64,000 nt of DNA. It comes from Ceratotherium simum simum. Lineage: Eukaryota; Chordata; Mammalia; Perissodactyla; Rhinocerotidae. Below are positions 36,200 to 48,200 of the stretch, piece after piece. The stretch is taken from the NCBI RefSeq assembly GCF_000283155.1, contig NW_004454210.1, positions 2,448,884-2,512,883 on the forward strand, given 5' to 3'. The notes beneath the pieces were generated by a model, which saw only the letters and a program-made list of their open reading frames with translations, was not told the DNA's origin and made no database searches. The translations under genes and the position numbers were made by a program. Position 1 is the first letter of the stretch; the number at the start of each line of letters is the position of its first letter.

Positions 36200-37555
36200 C
36201 ACTTCAAGGAGAAAGGCCCGGGGTAAACACAAGGGAGATGTGATTTTGCCTTCCTTTAAGCAGTCTGAAGGTCGCAGGTGCCCCTTTTGGCATGTGCAGC
36301 TCTAGCTACTGAGTATGATTCCAAGCTTAATGACACAGAATATGTTTCTTAAATAAATAAGAAAGTCCTGAAATACAAGCCAATTACTTATGAGGGCTCA
36401 AAGAAGGAAAAGAATAGCAAGATTCATTTAAGCAGAGTGTCCTCTGCTTAATTTAGTTTCCTTATGTTTACGTGTTCGTCAGGTTTCTCTTCTAATTAAT
36501 ATAGCCTTGAATGTTGTTAGGAAAACCTAGCTGGGTAACACTTAACAAGAGTCAGCAGCTCACAGGAAAGTAGGGGGCCACTTCCCTAACTGCAGAGTAT
36601 CTGTACTTGAGTGCCCAAGTTAGAACCTCACCTTTGCAACCTCCCTGAGGCCTCTTGACCCTCTCCTTCCCTGGCTGGGGCAGCTCACAAGTGCTTGCCT
36701 GGGAATGTGGTGGCAACAGGTCTGCTGGCGTTGGAGAAGTGAAAATGAGGAAGTTCCAGACTCCAGGGTCATTGTAAGGCAGATAACACTCTAGTGCAGC
36801 TTCCAGCGAGTTCCTGTGGGTGGCCATAGGAGACCAGGCATAATTTCTCTGGTCCTTAATACATGACTAGGATTAACTCAGGGGCCTACATAAACTGCGG
36901 CAATGAGGTTGTGCTCACTGCAACCAAGCCTGGTTAGAGAGGTGGTGCCCTAGTTATACTTCCACCTAAGCCTCTAACCACTCTTGACAAAAAGGCACCA
37001 GCAAACTCCCTGGCCAGCCAAAAGCCTTTCAAGTCAGGAGAGGCTCAGAAGGCTCTGGCTGTTCTGCAGAGCTGAAGGAGACACCCCAGATGCAGCAAGG
37101 CTGCTAGCTCTAGGGGAAAGCAGCTCCACTAGCAGGAATGTACTCAAAGCAGGGCAATAGGCACAGTCTACTCCATGGAGGCAAACGGAGGGTGCAGTCT
37201 GCAGAGACCTTAAAAATAACAAAACTGACTATATCTGCTTTTTATCATCACCATTTGCTACAAACAATCCTAAACAATATTAGTGATAAAAGATCTCACC
37301 CAGCCAGAGACTGGAGACTACTCCTACGAGTGAGCTACCAGAGTTTTCCACCTTATCCACTAATGCTTTTGCAGGGAACTGAAACCAAGTACTCCACATC
37401 CATCCAAGGAAGGCCACCCTTCCTCCCTCTCTGATCCCTGGTCCTGCCAATACAGCTACATTGCTATGTTTATCAATAAACTTCTCTTCCTCATGACCCC
37501 AAGGGGCCTGACTGGCTGACCAGAACGCTGGAGGGTGGAAGAACATGGGCTCTGG
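36200..37555. other. Intergenic sequence, nothing recognised
   Basis: Between the inverted repeat and the MIR at 37560 I see no gene. The stretch lies in the ZNF638-DYSF intergenic region. Confidence 0.5.
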
Positions 37556-37559
37556 GGAA

Positions 37560-37735
37560 AAGATGTACTGGTTTCCAGGCCCATTTCTATCACTTGGGTG
37601 GCCCTGAGCAAGTGACCATCTCTTGGAGCTTCTTTCCTCAAAGGTAAAATGGGAATTATCATAGCATTTAATTCCTACGATCATTTTGAAGATTAAGAAT
37701 GCTGTAAAAACATTTAGCACACTGACAGATAAATA
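37560..37735 (+). mobile_element. MIR SINE
   Basis: 'cacttgggtggccctgagca', 'ttctttcctcaaaggtaaaa' and 'cgatcattttgaagattaag' match MIR. Decayed. Confidence 0.65.
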
Positions 37736-38117
37736 GGATTCATATTTTCACCTACTCCTAGGTTATGAGAATTAAAAAGCTACCAGCACACATTCTACCA
37801 ACCAAATTCTTTTTCACTCCTGACTCTAGTTCCAGTGTAGTTTGAGAAATGAGCTCATCGTATGTGAGATTTTTTATTTTCACACAAATTATTTACATGC
37901 CTACAGTAACTAGAGTTGTTTTCTCACAGGTTGTATTACTTTTTCTGTAAGAGACGTGAATTTAAGAAAAGCCAATCCTTCATCTCCAAAGTTGAGGGCT
38001 TCCCTAGAGTGCAAACATGCTGTCCAAGTGAGGACGTGCTAACCAATTAATTCCAGTTCCTGCCTAAAGTATCCAACACTTCAGTTTAACTGGAATGTAC
38101 AGTCTATTGACATTCAA

Positions 38118-38490
38118 TAAAATTGCTGACATGGTTGGGTACAGGTCAACCATCTTTCTGTAAGTTTTCTATTTGTCTCTTCGGTCCTTTATTTTCCCTT
38201 TCCTGTCTCTTTTTTGGGTTAGACTATTTCTTAGCAATCGATTTTATCTTCTCTATTGACTTTTTTAACCATATCTATTTGTATTATTTTTTTAATGGCA
38301 TAGATGCTTAATTTATTACAGTCTATCTTAAGTTAATTTTATACCACTTCACAAATAATGTAAAAACTTACAACAGTTTAATTCCATTTTACTCTCTAAG
38401 CCCCTTCTTTAATTGTGGTCATTTATTTTACTTCTCCATATGTTAACTCTCAATGCCTATACCATTCAGTAAGCATTTAGTACAGGTGAA
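38118..38490 (-). mobile_element. Old L1 fragment
   Basis: 'ggttgggtacaggtcaacca', 'attataccacttcacaaata'-type text and 'attttacttctccatatgtt' resemble the reverse strand of an old L1 3' region. No open frame. Confidence 0.5.
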
Positions 38491-38502
38491 GTTGTCGAGT
38501 CT

Positions 38503-38748
38503 TTTTTTTGGTGATGAAGTTTAGCCTTGAGCTAACATCTGTTGCCAACCTTCCTCTTTTTTGCTGAGGAAGATTGGCCCTGGGCTAACATCCGTGCCCA
38601 TCTTCCTCTACTTTATATGTGGGACGCCTGCCACAGTATGGCTTGATAAGCAGTGTGTAGGTCTGTGCCCGGGACCAGAACGCGCGAATCCTGGGCTGCG
38701 TAAGCAGACCGCGGGAACTAAATTACTACACCACTGGGCCAGACCCTC
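38503..38748 (-). mobile_element. Older ERE-family SINE (reverse)
   Basis: 'ctgaggaagattggccctgg', 'gtgggacgcctgccacagta' and 'ctacaccactgggccagacc'. The body differs from ERE1 and fits an older ERE subfamily. A second short ERE head fragment follows at 38762-38838 ('ggcagcc'-less, ending 'ctacgccatcgggccaccc'). Confidence 0.8.
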
Positions 38749-38932
38749 AAGTATCTTTTTATGCTCATCTGAACCTGTGAACTCTGGGCCACGGAAGCGG
38801 AGCATGCAAACTTAACTACTACGCCATCGGGCCACCCAAACCACCTTTCTTTTTAAATCTTTAAAAAAGTTTTCTTATAAAAATCATCCCTTTAAAAAAA
38901 AAATCATAGTTTTATCAAAAGGTATACTTCCC

Positions 38933-39179
38933 GCGGGGCCAGCCTGGTGGCGCAAGCGGTTAAGTGTGCACGCTCTGCTGCGGCAGCCTGGGGTTCACGG
39001 GTTTGGTCCCGGGCGCACACTGGCGCACTGCTTGGCAGGCCATGCTATGGCGGCATCCCATATGAAGTGGAGCAGGGTGGGCACAGATGTTGGCCCAGGG
39101 CCAGTCTTCCTCGGCAAAAAAAGAGGAGGACTGGCAGATGTTAGCACAGCGCTGATCTCCTCACACACACACACACACA
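38933..39179 (+). mobile_element. ERE-family SINE (ERE3/4-like) with 16-bp TSD
   Basis: 'ggggccagcctggtggcgca', 'ttcacgggtttggtcccggg', 'gtgggcacagatgttggccc', ending in a (CA)n tail. TSD AAAAGGTATACTTCCC at 38917-38932 and 39180-39195. Confidence 0.92.
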
Positions 39180-39618
39180 AAAAGGTATACTTCCCTTCAG
39201 CTCATGGAACTTACTGCAATTTAATTCCATCAGTTTTGTGACCGGTAAATTAAAAGGTTCAACATGTGGCAAATCCCCTCCTCCTAGGTTTACACAGGAT
39301 TCAGATATTTCCTGGCCCTCATCTACCTTCAACCTCTGTTCTTGTTGTCACTGGTTCCTTTTTTAGGTTAGCAATCATTAAAAGACACAAGGTACTAAAA
39401 AGTGATTATCCCATGGATATAAATCTACTTTTATATATATAAAAAATATATTACAAAGTTAACAAAGAAAGATTATTTATATTAGGAAGGGAGGCAGTAA
39501 GATGGAGTGAGAAAGAAGCTAGACTTCTTTGAATATACCTTGTTTTATATAAGTGTAACTTGAGAACTATGTAATATGTTTTATGTAACATAAAATTAAA
39601 TTTAAAAATGTAACCCTG

Positions 39619-39858
39619 GGGGCCGGCCCGGTCGCATAGTGGTTAAGTGCACACGCTCTGCTTCAGCGGCCCAGGGTTTGCAGGTTAGGATCCCGGGGGC
39701 ACACCGACACACCGCCTGTCAAGCCGTGCTGTGGGCAGCGTCCCATAAAAAGTAGAGGAAAATGGGCACAGATGTTAGCCCAGGGCCAATCTTCCTGGGC
39801 AAAAAAAGAGGATTGGCATCAGATGTTAGCTCAGGGCTGATCTTCCTCAAAAAAAAAA
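39619..39858 (+). mobile_element. ERE-family SINE (ERE3/4-like)
   Basis: 'gggggccggcccggtcgcat', 'tcttcctgggcaaaaaaaga' and 'gatgttagctcagggctgat', ending in an A-run. The TSD is not clear. Confidence 0.88.
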
Positions 39859-40552
39859 CCCAAAAAACTGCCCCTAAAGGCGTTGCAGATGTGGCTGCGG
39901 TGTCACGTTTGTGTCATTAGGTGGCAGAGAGAAAAGAGGCTTGTCTACGCTCAGTGTTCTGGCCTGTGAACGTCTGGATGACGAATAGTCTGACACTTGG
40001 GAGAAAAAAAAAATTAACCTCTAAAAATAAAAAATGAAATTAAACAAATGAACCTCGAAGTTAATCTAGATGGTAACATAAATACCAAAGAAGAGCTACT
40101 CCAAGTGACTTCAAAGGCCTATAATCTGAATGTATAGCATTAGTAGAATACACCCTGAAGACAAAAGAAAAACTGAAGAAAACCACAGCAGAAGCAATGA
40201 ACATCCTAAGTAGCCACTGTTCCTTAAAGAAATGGCTGACTTCAGGTCTGGGGCAGGAAGTGTGTAAGGTGAGCCTGCAACATCTTCATATACAGATAGC
40301 AAGGAGTCTATAAAAATTAGTAGTGTCACGTTAAAAGGAATGATGAGTCAAATCAAAAAGGCCAAAAATGAGACAATTTGAGCATTAAGAAGGCTAACAA
40401 TGCAAAGGTTTGCAACATCAAATATATTAAAATTTATGAGTCCAAATTAATACTTAAAAAGAATTTATCATAGGTGGTAGATGTCAAGAAAACACATTTT
40501 GAAAAAACTGGTAAATAAAGGAAAAGCATCAAATATTTATCATGTCTTTCTT

Positions 40553-41105
40553 TCTTTTCTTTCTTTTTTTTTTGTGAGGAAGATCAGCCCTGAGCTAACA
40601 TCCATGCCAATCCTCCTCTTTTTGCTGAGGAAGACCGGCGCTGAGCTAACATCTACTGCCAATCCTCCTCCTTTTGTTTTTCTCTTTTTCTCCTCAAAGC
40701 CCCAGTAGAGGGGCCGACCCCGTGGCTTAGCGGTTAAGTGCGTGCGCTCTGCTACTGGCGGCCCGGGTTCGGATCCCGGGCGCGCACCGACGCACCGCTT
40801 CTCCGGCCACGCTGAGGCCGCGTCCCACATACAGCAACTAGATGGATGTGCAGCTATGACAGACAACTATCTACTGGGGCTTTGAGGGGAAAAAATAAAT
40901 AAATAAAATCTTTAAAAAAAAAAAAAAAAAAGCCCCAGTAGATAGTTGTGTGAACTCATAGTTGCACATCCTTCTAGTTGCTGTATGTGGGACGCCGCCT
41001 CAGCATGGCCAGACAAGCGGTGTTTCGGTGCACACCCGGGATCCCAACCCGGGCCGCCAGTAGTGGAGTGCACGCGATTAACCACTAAGCCACGGGGCCG
41101 GCTCC
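40553..41105 (-). mobile_element. ERE SINE (reverse) carrying a nested ERE
   Basis: The outer ERE runs from its T-rich tail with two 'gagctaacat' tail units to 'gccacggggccggctcc'. It is flanked by TATCATGTCTTTCTT at 40538-40552 and 41106-41120. It is interrupted by a plus-strand ERE at 40710-40928. Confidence 0.93.
40710..40928 (+). mobile_element. ERE SINE nested inside another ERE
   Basis: Full-length ERE1-type ('ggggccgaccccgtggctta' to an A-tail) inserted head-to-head in the ERE 40553-41105. The TSD AAAGCCCCAGTAGA at 40696-40709 and 40929-40942 comes from the body of the outer ERE, which dates it as the younger insertion. Confidence 0.94.
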
Positions 41106-41494
41106 TATCATGTCTTTCTTATACAAACTACACCAATGAGTAACCAAATAGCAGATGAGAGGAAGTTTCTCTTTTCAGAAAAGTATTCCAGCTTACACGT
41201 AAAGAAGGAATATAGAATTAAAATATCATCAGTTTTGCAGTCCCCAATGAATAAATGCATCAAAGCTTTAAGCATCAACTGCTACTAGAAGATCAAAGAA
41301 AGCAATCAGATATTTTCTACCTCCTGATCAGGAAGGTCACACGATGTCTGAAGCAGTCTTGCCAAAAACAAAGAACCAAATTCTGATCAAGTTTCTATAT
41401 TCAACTACCAATTTATAAGATACACAAATGACAGAGGAATACGTTAAAATTACACTATAGGGTGGCAATCAACAAAATCCAGACTGTGGGAAGC

Positions 41495-41795
41495 CCTTCA
41501 ATAGTGCTTCTCAAACTATGTGAGGGATCAGTTTATTTTTCTTTTTCCCCCTAATTTCCAATCTATCACAGACTAATACTTTGTAAAATACAAAAAAATA
41601 AAAAGAAAAAAACCCAAAAAACATACAAACCCCAATTTTTTAATTATTAGATTCAACAGACAAAGTCACTGTCAAACTGCGACAGTTTCTAAACACTCTC
41701 AATTTCTGTACTTAAGTCATCACAAACCGGTAGACAGTTTGTGGACCAGCATGAGATCCAAAGACTATGTTTTGAGCAGCATGGCTTTGCAGAAC
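41495..41795. mobile_element. Possible hAT-type MITE
   Basis: The ends 'aatagtgcttctcaaactat' and 'ctatgttttgagcagca' form a decayed inverted pair like those of hAT elements. The interior is AT-rich. Weak evidence. Confidence 0.35.
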
Positions 41796-42105
41796 CAAAT
41801 ATCTCATTTCTTCATCAAATAAATCCTAACAGGAGAGAGTCTACATATTAGAAATAATTTAAAAGAGTCATCAAACTAGTCACAATGTATGGACCTTATT
41901 TGGATCTTGATTCAAACGCAATAAAACAAAACAAAAATCGTTTATGAGACAGTAGAAAATCTTAACTGGATTTTTATTTAAATAAGGAGTATTTTTAATG
42001 ATATTATTGGTTATGTTAAAAAGAATCCTTATCTTTTAGAAATACATAGTGAAACATTTACGGGTAACATGACATGCTGAGATTTACTTTAAAATAACAC
42101 GAGAG

Positions 42106-42296
42106 GGCCGGCCCCGTGGCTTAGTGGTTAAGTGCGCACGCTCCACTGCTGGCGGCCCGGGTTCGGGTCCCGGGCGTGCACCGACGCACCGCTTCTCCGG
42201 CCATGCTGGGGCCACATCCCACATACAGCAACTAGAAGGATGTGCAACTATGACATACAACTATCTACTGGGGCTTTGGGGGAAAAACAAATAAAT
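42106..42296 (+). mobile_element. ERE SINE
   Basis: 'ggccggccccgtggcttagt' to 'ctactggggctttgggggaa', short A-rich tail. TSD AAAATAACACGAGAG at 42091-42105 and 42297-42311. Confidence 0.94.
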
Positions 42297-43165
42297 AAAA
42301 TAACACGAGAGGTTAGAGTCAAGATATATATATATATTTATTTGGCCTTGAGTTGATAATTGTTGAAACTAGGTAATTAGTATACATAGGTAAATTATCC
42401 TATTCTTTTCAATATGCTTGATATTTTCCACAAATAAAATATTAAAACAAAATTTTAAAGCTTTTAAAACCTGACTCTCATAATGAAATTTTTTTTTTAA
42501 AGAACTCAAAAAGGGCAGTTTTGGAAAGGCAAACTTCTATATAGCATTCTGTGCCAGAAAGGGTAATAAATCTAAAAACTTTTATAAGGTGATGTTGAAT
42601 GCAATCTTTTCTTGCTTTGGTATTTAGATGATAAAATGATAGAAACTTAAAAGTGAGCTGCAATCCAATTACACACCACAACCAACTACTAAGCAGAAAC
42701 TGCTATGTACATGATATTCCATATGTGTAGTATAAATAAAGGAAGGAGGCATTTCAAGGTTTTCTGAAAAAGCCTAGAACAATTCTAAAATTATATGCAA
42801 AGAGCATTATGTTTATTTTTAGAAAAACAGACAAAAAGCTTTTGTATTTGGAGCCCTATGATAAAAATTCCCAGTCCTAAGCGCAAAAAAGCAAGAGAGG
42901 AACATTATTCACTATGTATAGCTAACCATCAACATCTGTCACTAAGATAAAACACAAAAATTACCCCTATCACTTTTATACCTTAGCAGTTCCTTTTATT
43001 CTAATTTAGAATCCCAATTTCCAGATAACTAATTTAAAGAAAATAAGTTTCACACTTAAATTCTTAAGATTAAACTCCAAGGTTGATCCAAATAAGATTA
43101 AAGAAGCTCCTAAATTCTCTGGCTTAAATTTAAAAGCTTCAGAAGCAATCCCAGGAAGAGATTCC

Positions 43166-43415
43166 CTTTTCTTTTTTTTTTGGTGAGGAAGATTGGCCCC
43201 GAGCTAACACCTGTTGCCAATCTTCCTCTTTTTGCTTGAGGAAGAGTGGCTCTGAACTAACATTGTGCCCGTCTTCCTCTATTTTGTACGTGGGTTGCCA
43301 CCACAACATGGCTTGATGAGTGGTATGGGTCTGCACCCCGGATCTGAACCCATGAACCTGGGCCGCCAAAGTGGAGTGCACTGAACATAACCAGTACGCC
43401 ACTGGGCCAGCCCCG
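43166..43415 (-). mobile_element. Older ERE-family SINE (reverse)
   Basis: 'ggtgaggaagattggccccg', 'gcttgaggaagagtggctct', 'gccaccacaacatggcttga' and 'gccactgggccagcccc'. Same older subfamily as 38503-38748. Confidence 0.85.
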
Positions 43416-43540
43416 GAGAAGATCCTTGAGAAGTAATATTCTTATTTACTCTGACTGTGCTGCTTTGGCTTGCTGGCACCTTATTCTCCAACCTTTTAAT
43501 AGCTCTTTTCCCTCATTACCTCATTCACCTATACAGTTTT

Positions 43541-43755
43541 GTTTTGTTTTTTATAATTTTATTTATTTATTTTTTTCCCCCAAAGCCCCAGTAGATAGTT
43601 GTGTGTCATAGCTGCACATCATTCTAGTTGCTGTACGTGGGACGTGGCCTCAGCATGGCCGGAGAAGCAGTGTGTCAGTGCGCACAGGGGATCCGAACCC
43701 GGGCCGCCAGCAGCAGAGCACGTGCACCCAACTGCTAAGCCACGGGGCCAGCCCG
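43541..43755 (-). mobile_element. ERE SINE, first of a stacked pair
   Basis: Reverse ERE flanked by CACCTATACAGTTTT at 43526-43540 and 43756-43770. Confidence 0.93.
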
Positions 43756-43770
43756 CACCTATACAGTTTT

Positions 43771-43989
43771 TTTTTTAAAGATTTTTTTTTAATTTATTTT
43801 ATTTTTTCCCCCCAAAGCCCCAGTAGATAGTTGTATGTCACAGCTGCACATCCTTCTAGTTGCTATATGTGGGACTCGGCCTCAGGATGGACGGAGAAGT
43901 GGTGCCTCGATGCGCACCCAGGATCCGAACCCGGGCCACCAGCATTGCAGCGCGCGCACTTAACCACCAAGCCACAGGGCCGGCCCCCG
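43771..43989 (-). mobile_element. ERE SINE, second of a stacked pair
   Basis: Reverse ERE directly following the previous one. It is flanked by the same 15-bp target at 43756-43770 and 43990-44004. It shares subfamily variants ('gatggacggagaagtggtgc', 'agcattgcag') with the ERE at 15227-15447. Confidence 0.93.
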
Positions 43990-44004
43990 CACCTATACAG
44001 TTTT

Positions 44005-44880
44005 AATTACAACAGACTCTTGGGCACTCACAAGCCATCCTCCTCCTCACTCCATTCCTTTGTCTGCGGCATGTAGTACTCTGTCATTTTGCTCAGGATG
44101 TGGCTAAGTGTGAACTGAGTGTGTACTGAGTTTGGTGAGCAACAACAAAAAGTTGCTTTTGGTTCTTCACTACACTCTTGCTGGCTGTGAGGTGACTTGT
44201 GCTGTGATGGGAGTAACAGATCTAAAAAAGTAGTGTTTTTCCATTTCCCTCCACTCAGCCTCTATCCTTAATTGGTGCATTCTAATCTTGGAAGAGCTGA
44301 GAAATCAGATATTATAACAATTCAAAATCAACAAGTTTATGCCTGAAGCATGGCCTAATCTAAAAATTTACAGTGCAGGGCTGTGTCCAGCACCTAATGA
44401 TCCACTGAAGTATTTTTTTGTACCTTTACAATTTCTTAGAAATATATTAAATAATAATTCAAATGGTTTAAAAAGCAACTCCAGTGGTCCACAGAAATAA
44501 AGGCTGCTTTGTCTTTGTAGTTTCAAGCTAATACTAAATGACTTTCTAGGAGCTACTTCCAATGGGTCCTGACAGAAAGAGTAGATGTTACCAGAAGCAG
44601 AAAAAATATCTTCCCAACACATTAAAAAACTCAAGCAAAGTTTTACTCAAACCTACCTGGGCCAAACATGCTGTAATCTAATTTTATCCAGAAAAACAGA
44701 GAATTTTAAAAAATCTTTGTACACGGATGGTTGAAGCAAAGTGAAACACTGGCATGCTATGACTTGCAGTAATATATGAAGAATCCCCAAACATCCCAAG
44801 TCACAGCAGATGTAGAGAAGAAGCCTGTCTGCAATCAGAGGCAAGCAAGTCTTTAATAAATCAGCCACAAACACAAGATG
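44005..44880. other. Region downstream of ZNF638, nothing recognised
   Basis: AT-rich sequence just past the likely ZNF638 poly(A) site. No reading frame or repeat family stands out. The 42310-43160 stretch is similar. Confidence 0.45.
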
Positions 44881-44905
44881 GTATTTTAAATATACATTAG
44901 GAACA

Positions 44906-44911
44906 TTTATT
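44906..44911 (-). terminator. ZNF638: Candidate ZNF638 poly(A) signal AATAAA
   Basis: On the minus strand the canonical hexamer AATAAA lies about 225 nt after the stop codon, in an AT-rich 3' UTR (44880-45134) with no repeat of the ERE type. It is the first canonical hexamer downstream of the stop that I noticed. Cleavage would fall near 44880-44895. Other sites further downstream cannot be excluded. Confidence 0.55.
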
Positions 44912-45134
44912 TTAACACTTCTAAAAGATATTTCTCCATGCCTGATGATTTGATATAAAAATCAAACCCATCATACTTTTCCCATTAGTCTCTCTACATC
45001 AAGGGCAATCAGAAATTTGTACAACATGAATATTTGCTTCTCAAACAAAAATTACAAATTAAATGGTAACAAAAATACACAAATCAACTGGACCCTAAAC
45101 GAATTTCTAATGAATTCTTTCCCCTTTCCCCCAA

Positions 45135-45200
45135 TCACCTAGAGCTTCTTTCTTCAGCCTCATTCTGCTCCTTTTCCTTTCTTTGCTTGGCCATGAACTT
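45135..45200 (-). CDS. ZNF638: ZNF638 last coding exon, C-terminus and stop
   Basis: After a TTTAACAG acceptor the exon reads [20 protein letters not shown], then R and TGA (stop at 45135-45137). This highly charged tail follows the zinc finger directly and matches the known ZNF638 C-terminus. The 3' UTR continues to lower coordinates. Confidence 0.95.
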   Translation of the reverse strand, partial: KFMAKQRKEKEQNEAEERSSR

Positions 45201-48200
45201 CTGTTAAAAGCAATGTGCAATATAAAATATTTATTAGATGTTGTTTTGCTGTATGTACAAAATATCCAATATATTTCATTGTATTTACAATTTAAAAGAG
45301 CCTGATCCTATAAAATAGTCATTAGAAACACAGTGTCTTATATTCACATTCCTTCCTTCCATTCATCATGAGTCACCTGGTATTTATGATACACAAGGCA
45401 TTACACTTGGTGCTTGGGGATTCAGTGGTCAACAAGATAGGTAAGGCCCTTTATCTCATAGAGCTACATTCTAGTAGGGGAAGAGAAATAATAAAACAAC
45501 AAATAAACAAGATAATTTTGGGTGGTGGGAAAGCACTATAAAGCAAAGAAATACAATAAGGTCACTGATTGAGGCTGACACTTTTTTGGGGTGAGAAAGA
45601 GTATTCTTCCTTAGCTATGTATTTCTTAGGCAAAGCCCTTTCTGGGAAGCTGATTATTTGAGTCAAGACCTAAAGAAGAGGAAGAACCAGCTATACAAGT
45701 GGGATTGGGAAAGGGGAAAAGAATAGCACTAGAGGTGCAAAGGCAGCAAAGGGGCCTTTGACATATGAAAAATATTTAAAACAAAAAAAGCCAAAAAAGC
45801 TGGAACACAGTGAGCAATAAAAAACAGTACGGTCAGAGAAGTAGAAAGGAATCAGATCATGTAGGGCCTTACACACGCACAAAAAGTGTGGATATTATTC
45901 CAAGTGTAATATGAAGCTAGTGGAAGATTTTAAATGGAAAAATGACAGGAAAAACTTAAGAGTACAGGTAGCATAGCACAATGTTTAAGGGCTTGAGCAT
46001 GGAACAAAACAGAGCTGGGTTCAAATCCTAGGTCTGCCACTCACTAGCTTGTGACCTTGGGATTAGATGCTTGGGTTTTGGTATTCTCTAAGCCAGTTTC
46101 CTCATCTTTAAATTGAAACGATGGCATCTACATCATAAAGCTGATGGGGGGATTAAATAAACTTCCAGCAAGTAACAGCTCAATAAATGTTAGATGAGTA
46201 TCTGTGCCATAAATTCAATATAGAGGATGTATAAAACAACTCTCAAACAGTCAGGACGAATCAGAACTATTGCTTCAACTATGGCTAACAATGATTCTCT
46301 AGCAGCACTTCCCAAAGAGGTGTACAACTAAAAAAAAGAGGGGGTGGGATTTGCAGGGGAGATGGGGATTAAATCCGTTTAGGAAATGGGTTAAATAAAG
46401 TTAAGTGGATTCTTTCTGACCAGACAATTCAGAAACTTTAATATACTATGTGTCCATGACTGAAAGAGGGCATCAGAATATACAGGTATCCACACTTTAA
46501 TGGACTGTCACCTGGGACTAGTGATCTGCAGAATTTACTCTGGCAAATGCTGCCAGAGGAAAGGAATAAAGACTGGAAGTTACTGGTATGTTACAGTGAA
46601 GGAGAGGAAGGGGATTCTGGACCTAAGAGGAATAAACTGGCACAAACCTTCAGAAGTTCTTCCAAAGAGAAAAGAACGTGTATTTTGGGTGGACATTTAA
46701 GGAGTTTGATTACAATACCACACCTGAAGATTTTAGGAGTTAAGAATAGAAAAAACGTACCTCTGTATTTTGCTTATGACGTGTACTCTTGCAGTGATTT
46801 GTCATTGCTTTTTCACCTGAGTAGAAAAGGGAACAAATTGGACAGAAAAATCCAGCCTTCGGTACAAGAAAGTCTAAATCTAGAGGACAAGAGACGGGGG
46901 GAAGAGAAAGGAGGAAAATTAATGATAACTTATCTATAGCTGTGTTAATCAATTGATCTAAACATGACAACCCTACTAAGCACAGTATATACTTACACAC
47001 AAACATAATATATAGTGCTATATATCTAGGGATCAAGAGCAATTAAGCCTTTAATCACAAAACCCAGATCTTTATTTTTTAACAAATTCTGTAATATTCC
47101 AGAGCCTCCAGGAATGCCAGCGAATTCCTTCAGAACAGCAGTTCCTTGGAAAATAAACTGATAGAGAGTCTTTGAAATAAACCTCTTAGGAATCTCCTGT
47201 TAAAATAAAACAGGAAGACGAGGCAGAATGATAGGCAACTGGCTGCTTGAGGAATATGCTGAATAAACAAATAAGGTGCCCCTCAGCTCATCTTAGCTGG
47301 CCATGAACAAAGTTTGCTAGCTAAGCTTTTCAGTATGCTCTAGTTAACTGGAATTTCTGCCTGGACAAGTATAACTCAATTCTTACCAAAGCAGCAAAGA
47401 AAGTACCAGGAAAAAAAAGAAGAGACATATCCGACTTTAAGAGTGCAATAAAAATATCCTTGCCAGGTAAAAACACAGCCTAATAAACTGTTTTCAGAAA
47501 TGCCAATGTGCAAAACTTGCTGATTTACACTCTAAAATAATCATCTAAGCAAGGTTATTCCATTACTCAACTGAACAACAGAACACTTTCTATGGTACTG
47601 AATTTTTATTTCATATGGATAAGGAAAAAAATGTCATGTTTACTTTACCTTCAGGGACATCAGATGCCACTGATTTCCCTAAAGAAGAGTCCTCAATCTT
47701 CTTTCGTTTTCGTTCTGGTTCTGAATCCTTTAATCCAGATTCTTCATCAACTACATCATTAAATTTTTCAAGGAAAAAAAGTTATTCAAAATACATTTAC
47801 AGACTTTGTGAAGCTAACATGAGATAATCCCTGCCTTCAAAGATTAATTTATGGTTCATCTCTTTAAGTAAACCTTCCTTGGTTAATCCCACCTGACCAC
47901 TCTTCCAAGATCCTTTGAAAAGGAATAAATGGGTAAACCTGTTCAACCTTATTAAAGGGATTTAAGGGTATATTTTATTTATACATTGTTCCAGAAAGAA
48001 TTTAAAGGATAATAAAAAAAATTCAAGTTCTATAATTAGTGGCAAGAGTTAACTTGTATACACAAAGTGCTGCTTTGCGGGAAGAGTATGAAGTAAGATG
48101 AAAAGGACGCGAGCAGAGAATTGTGATGCCCTGTACTGACGCCCCTCCAACTAACAAAAACTGAGCCTAAAATTATACACTAAGACCCTTGTTAGGCACA

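Noticed and set aside
38498..38840. ERE head sequences resembling tRNA genes
   Set aside because: All tRNA-like stretches here and elsewhere belong to ERE SINEs. They lack a foldable tRNA 3' half and are followed by SINE body and A-tail.
46547..46939. Plus-strand 130-codon open frame across the ZNF638 zinc-finger exon
   Set aside because: Overlaps the secure minus-strand exon antisense and shows no domain.
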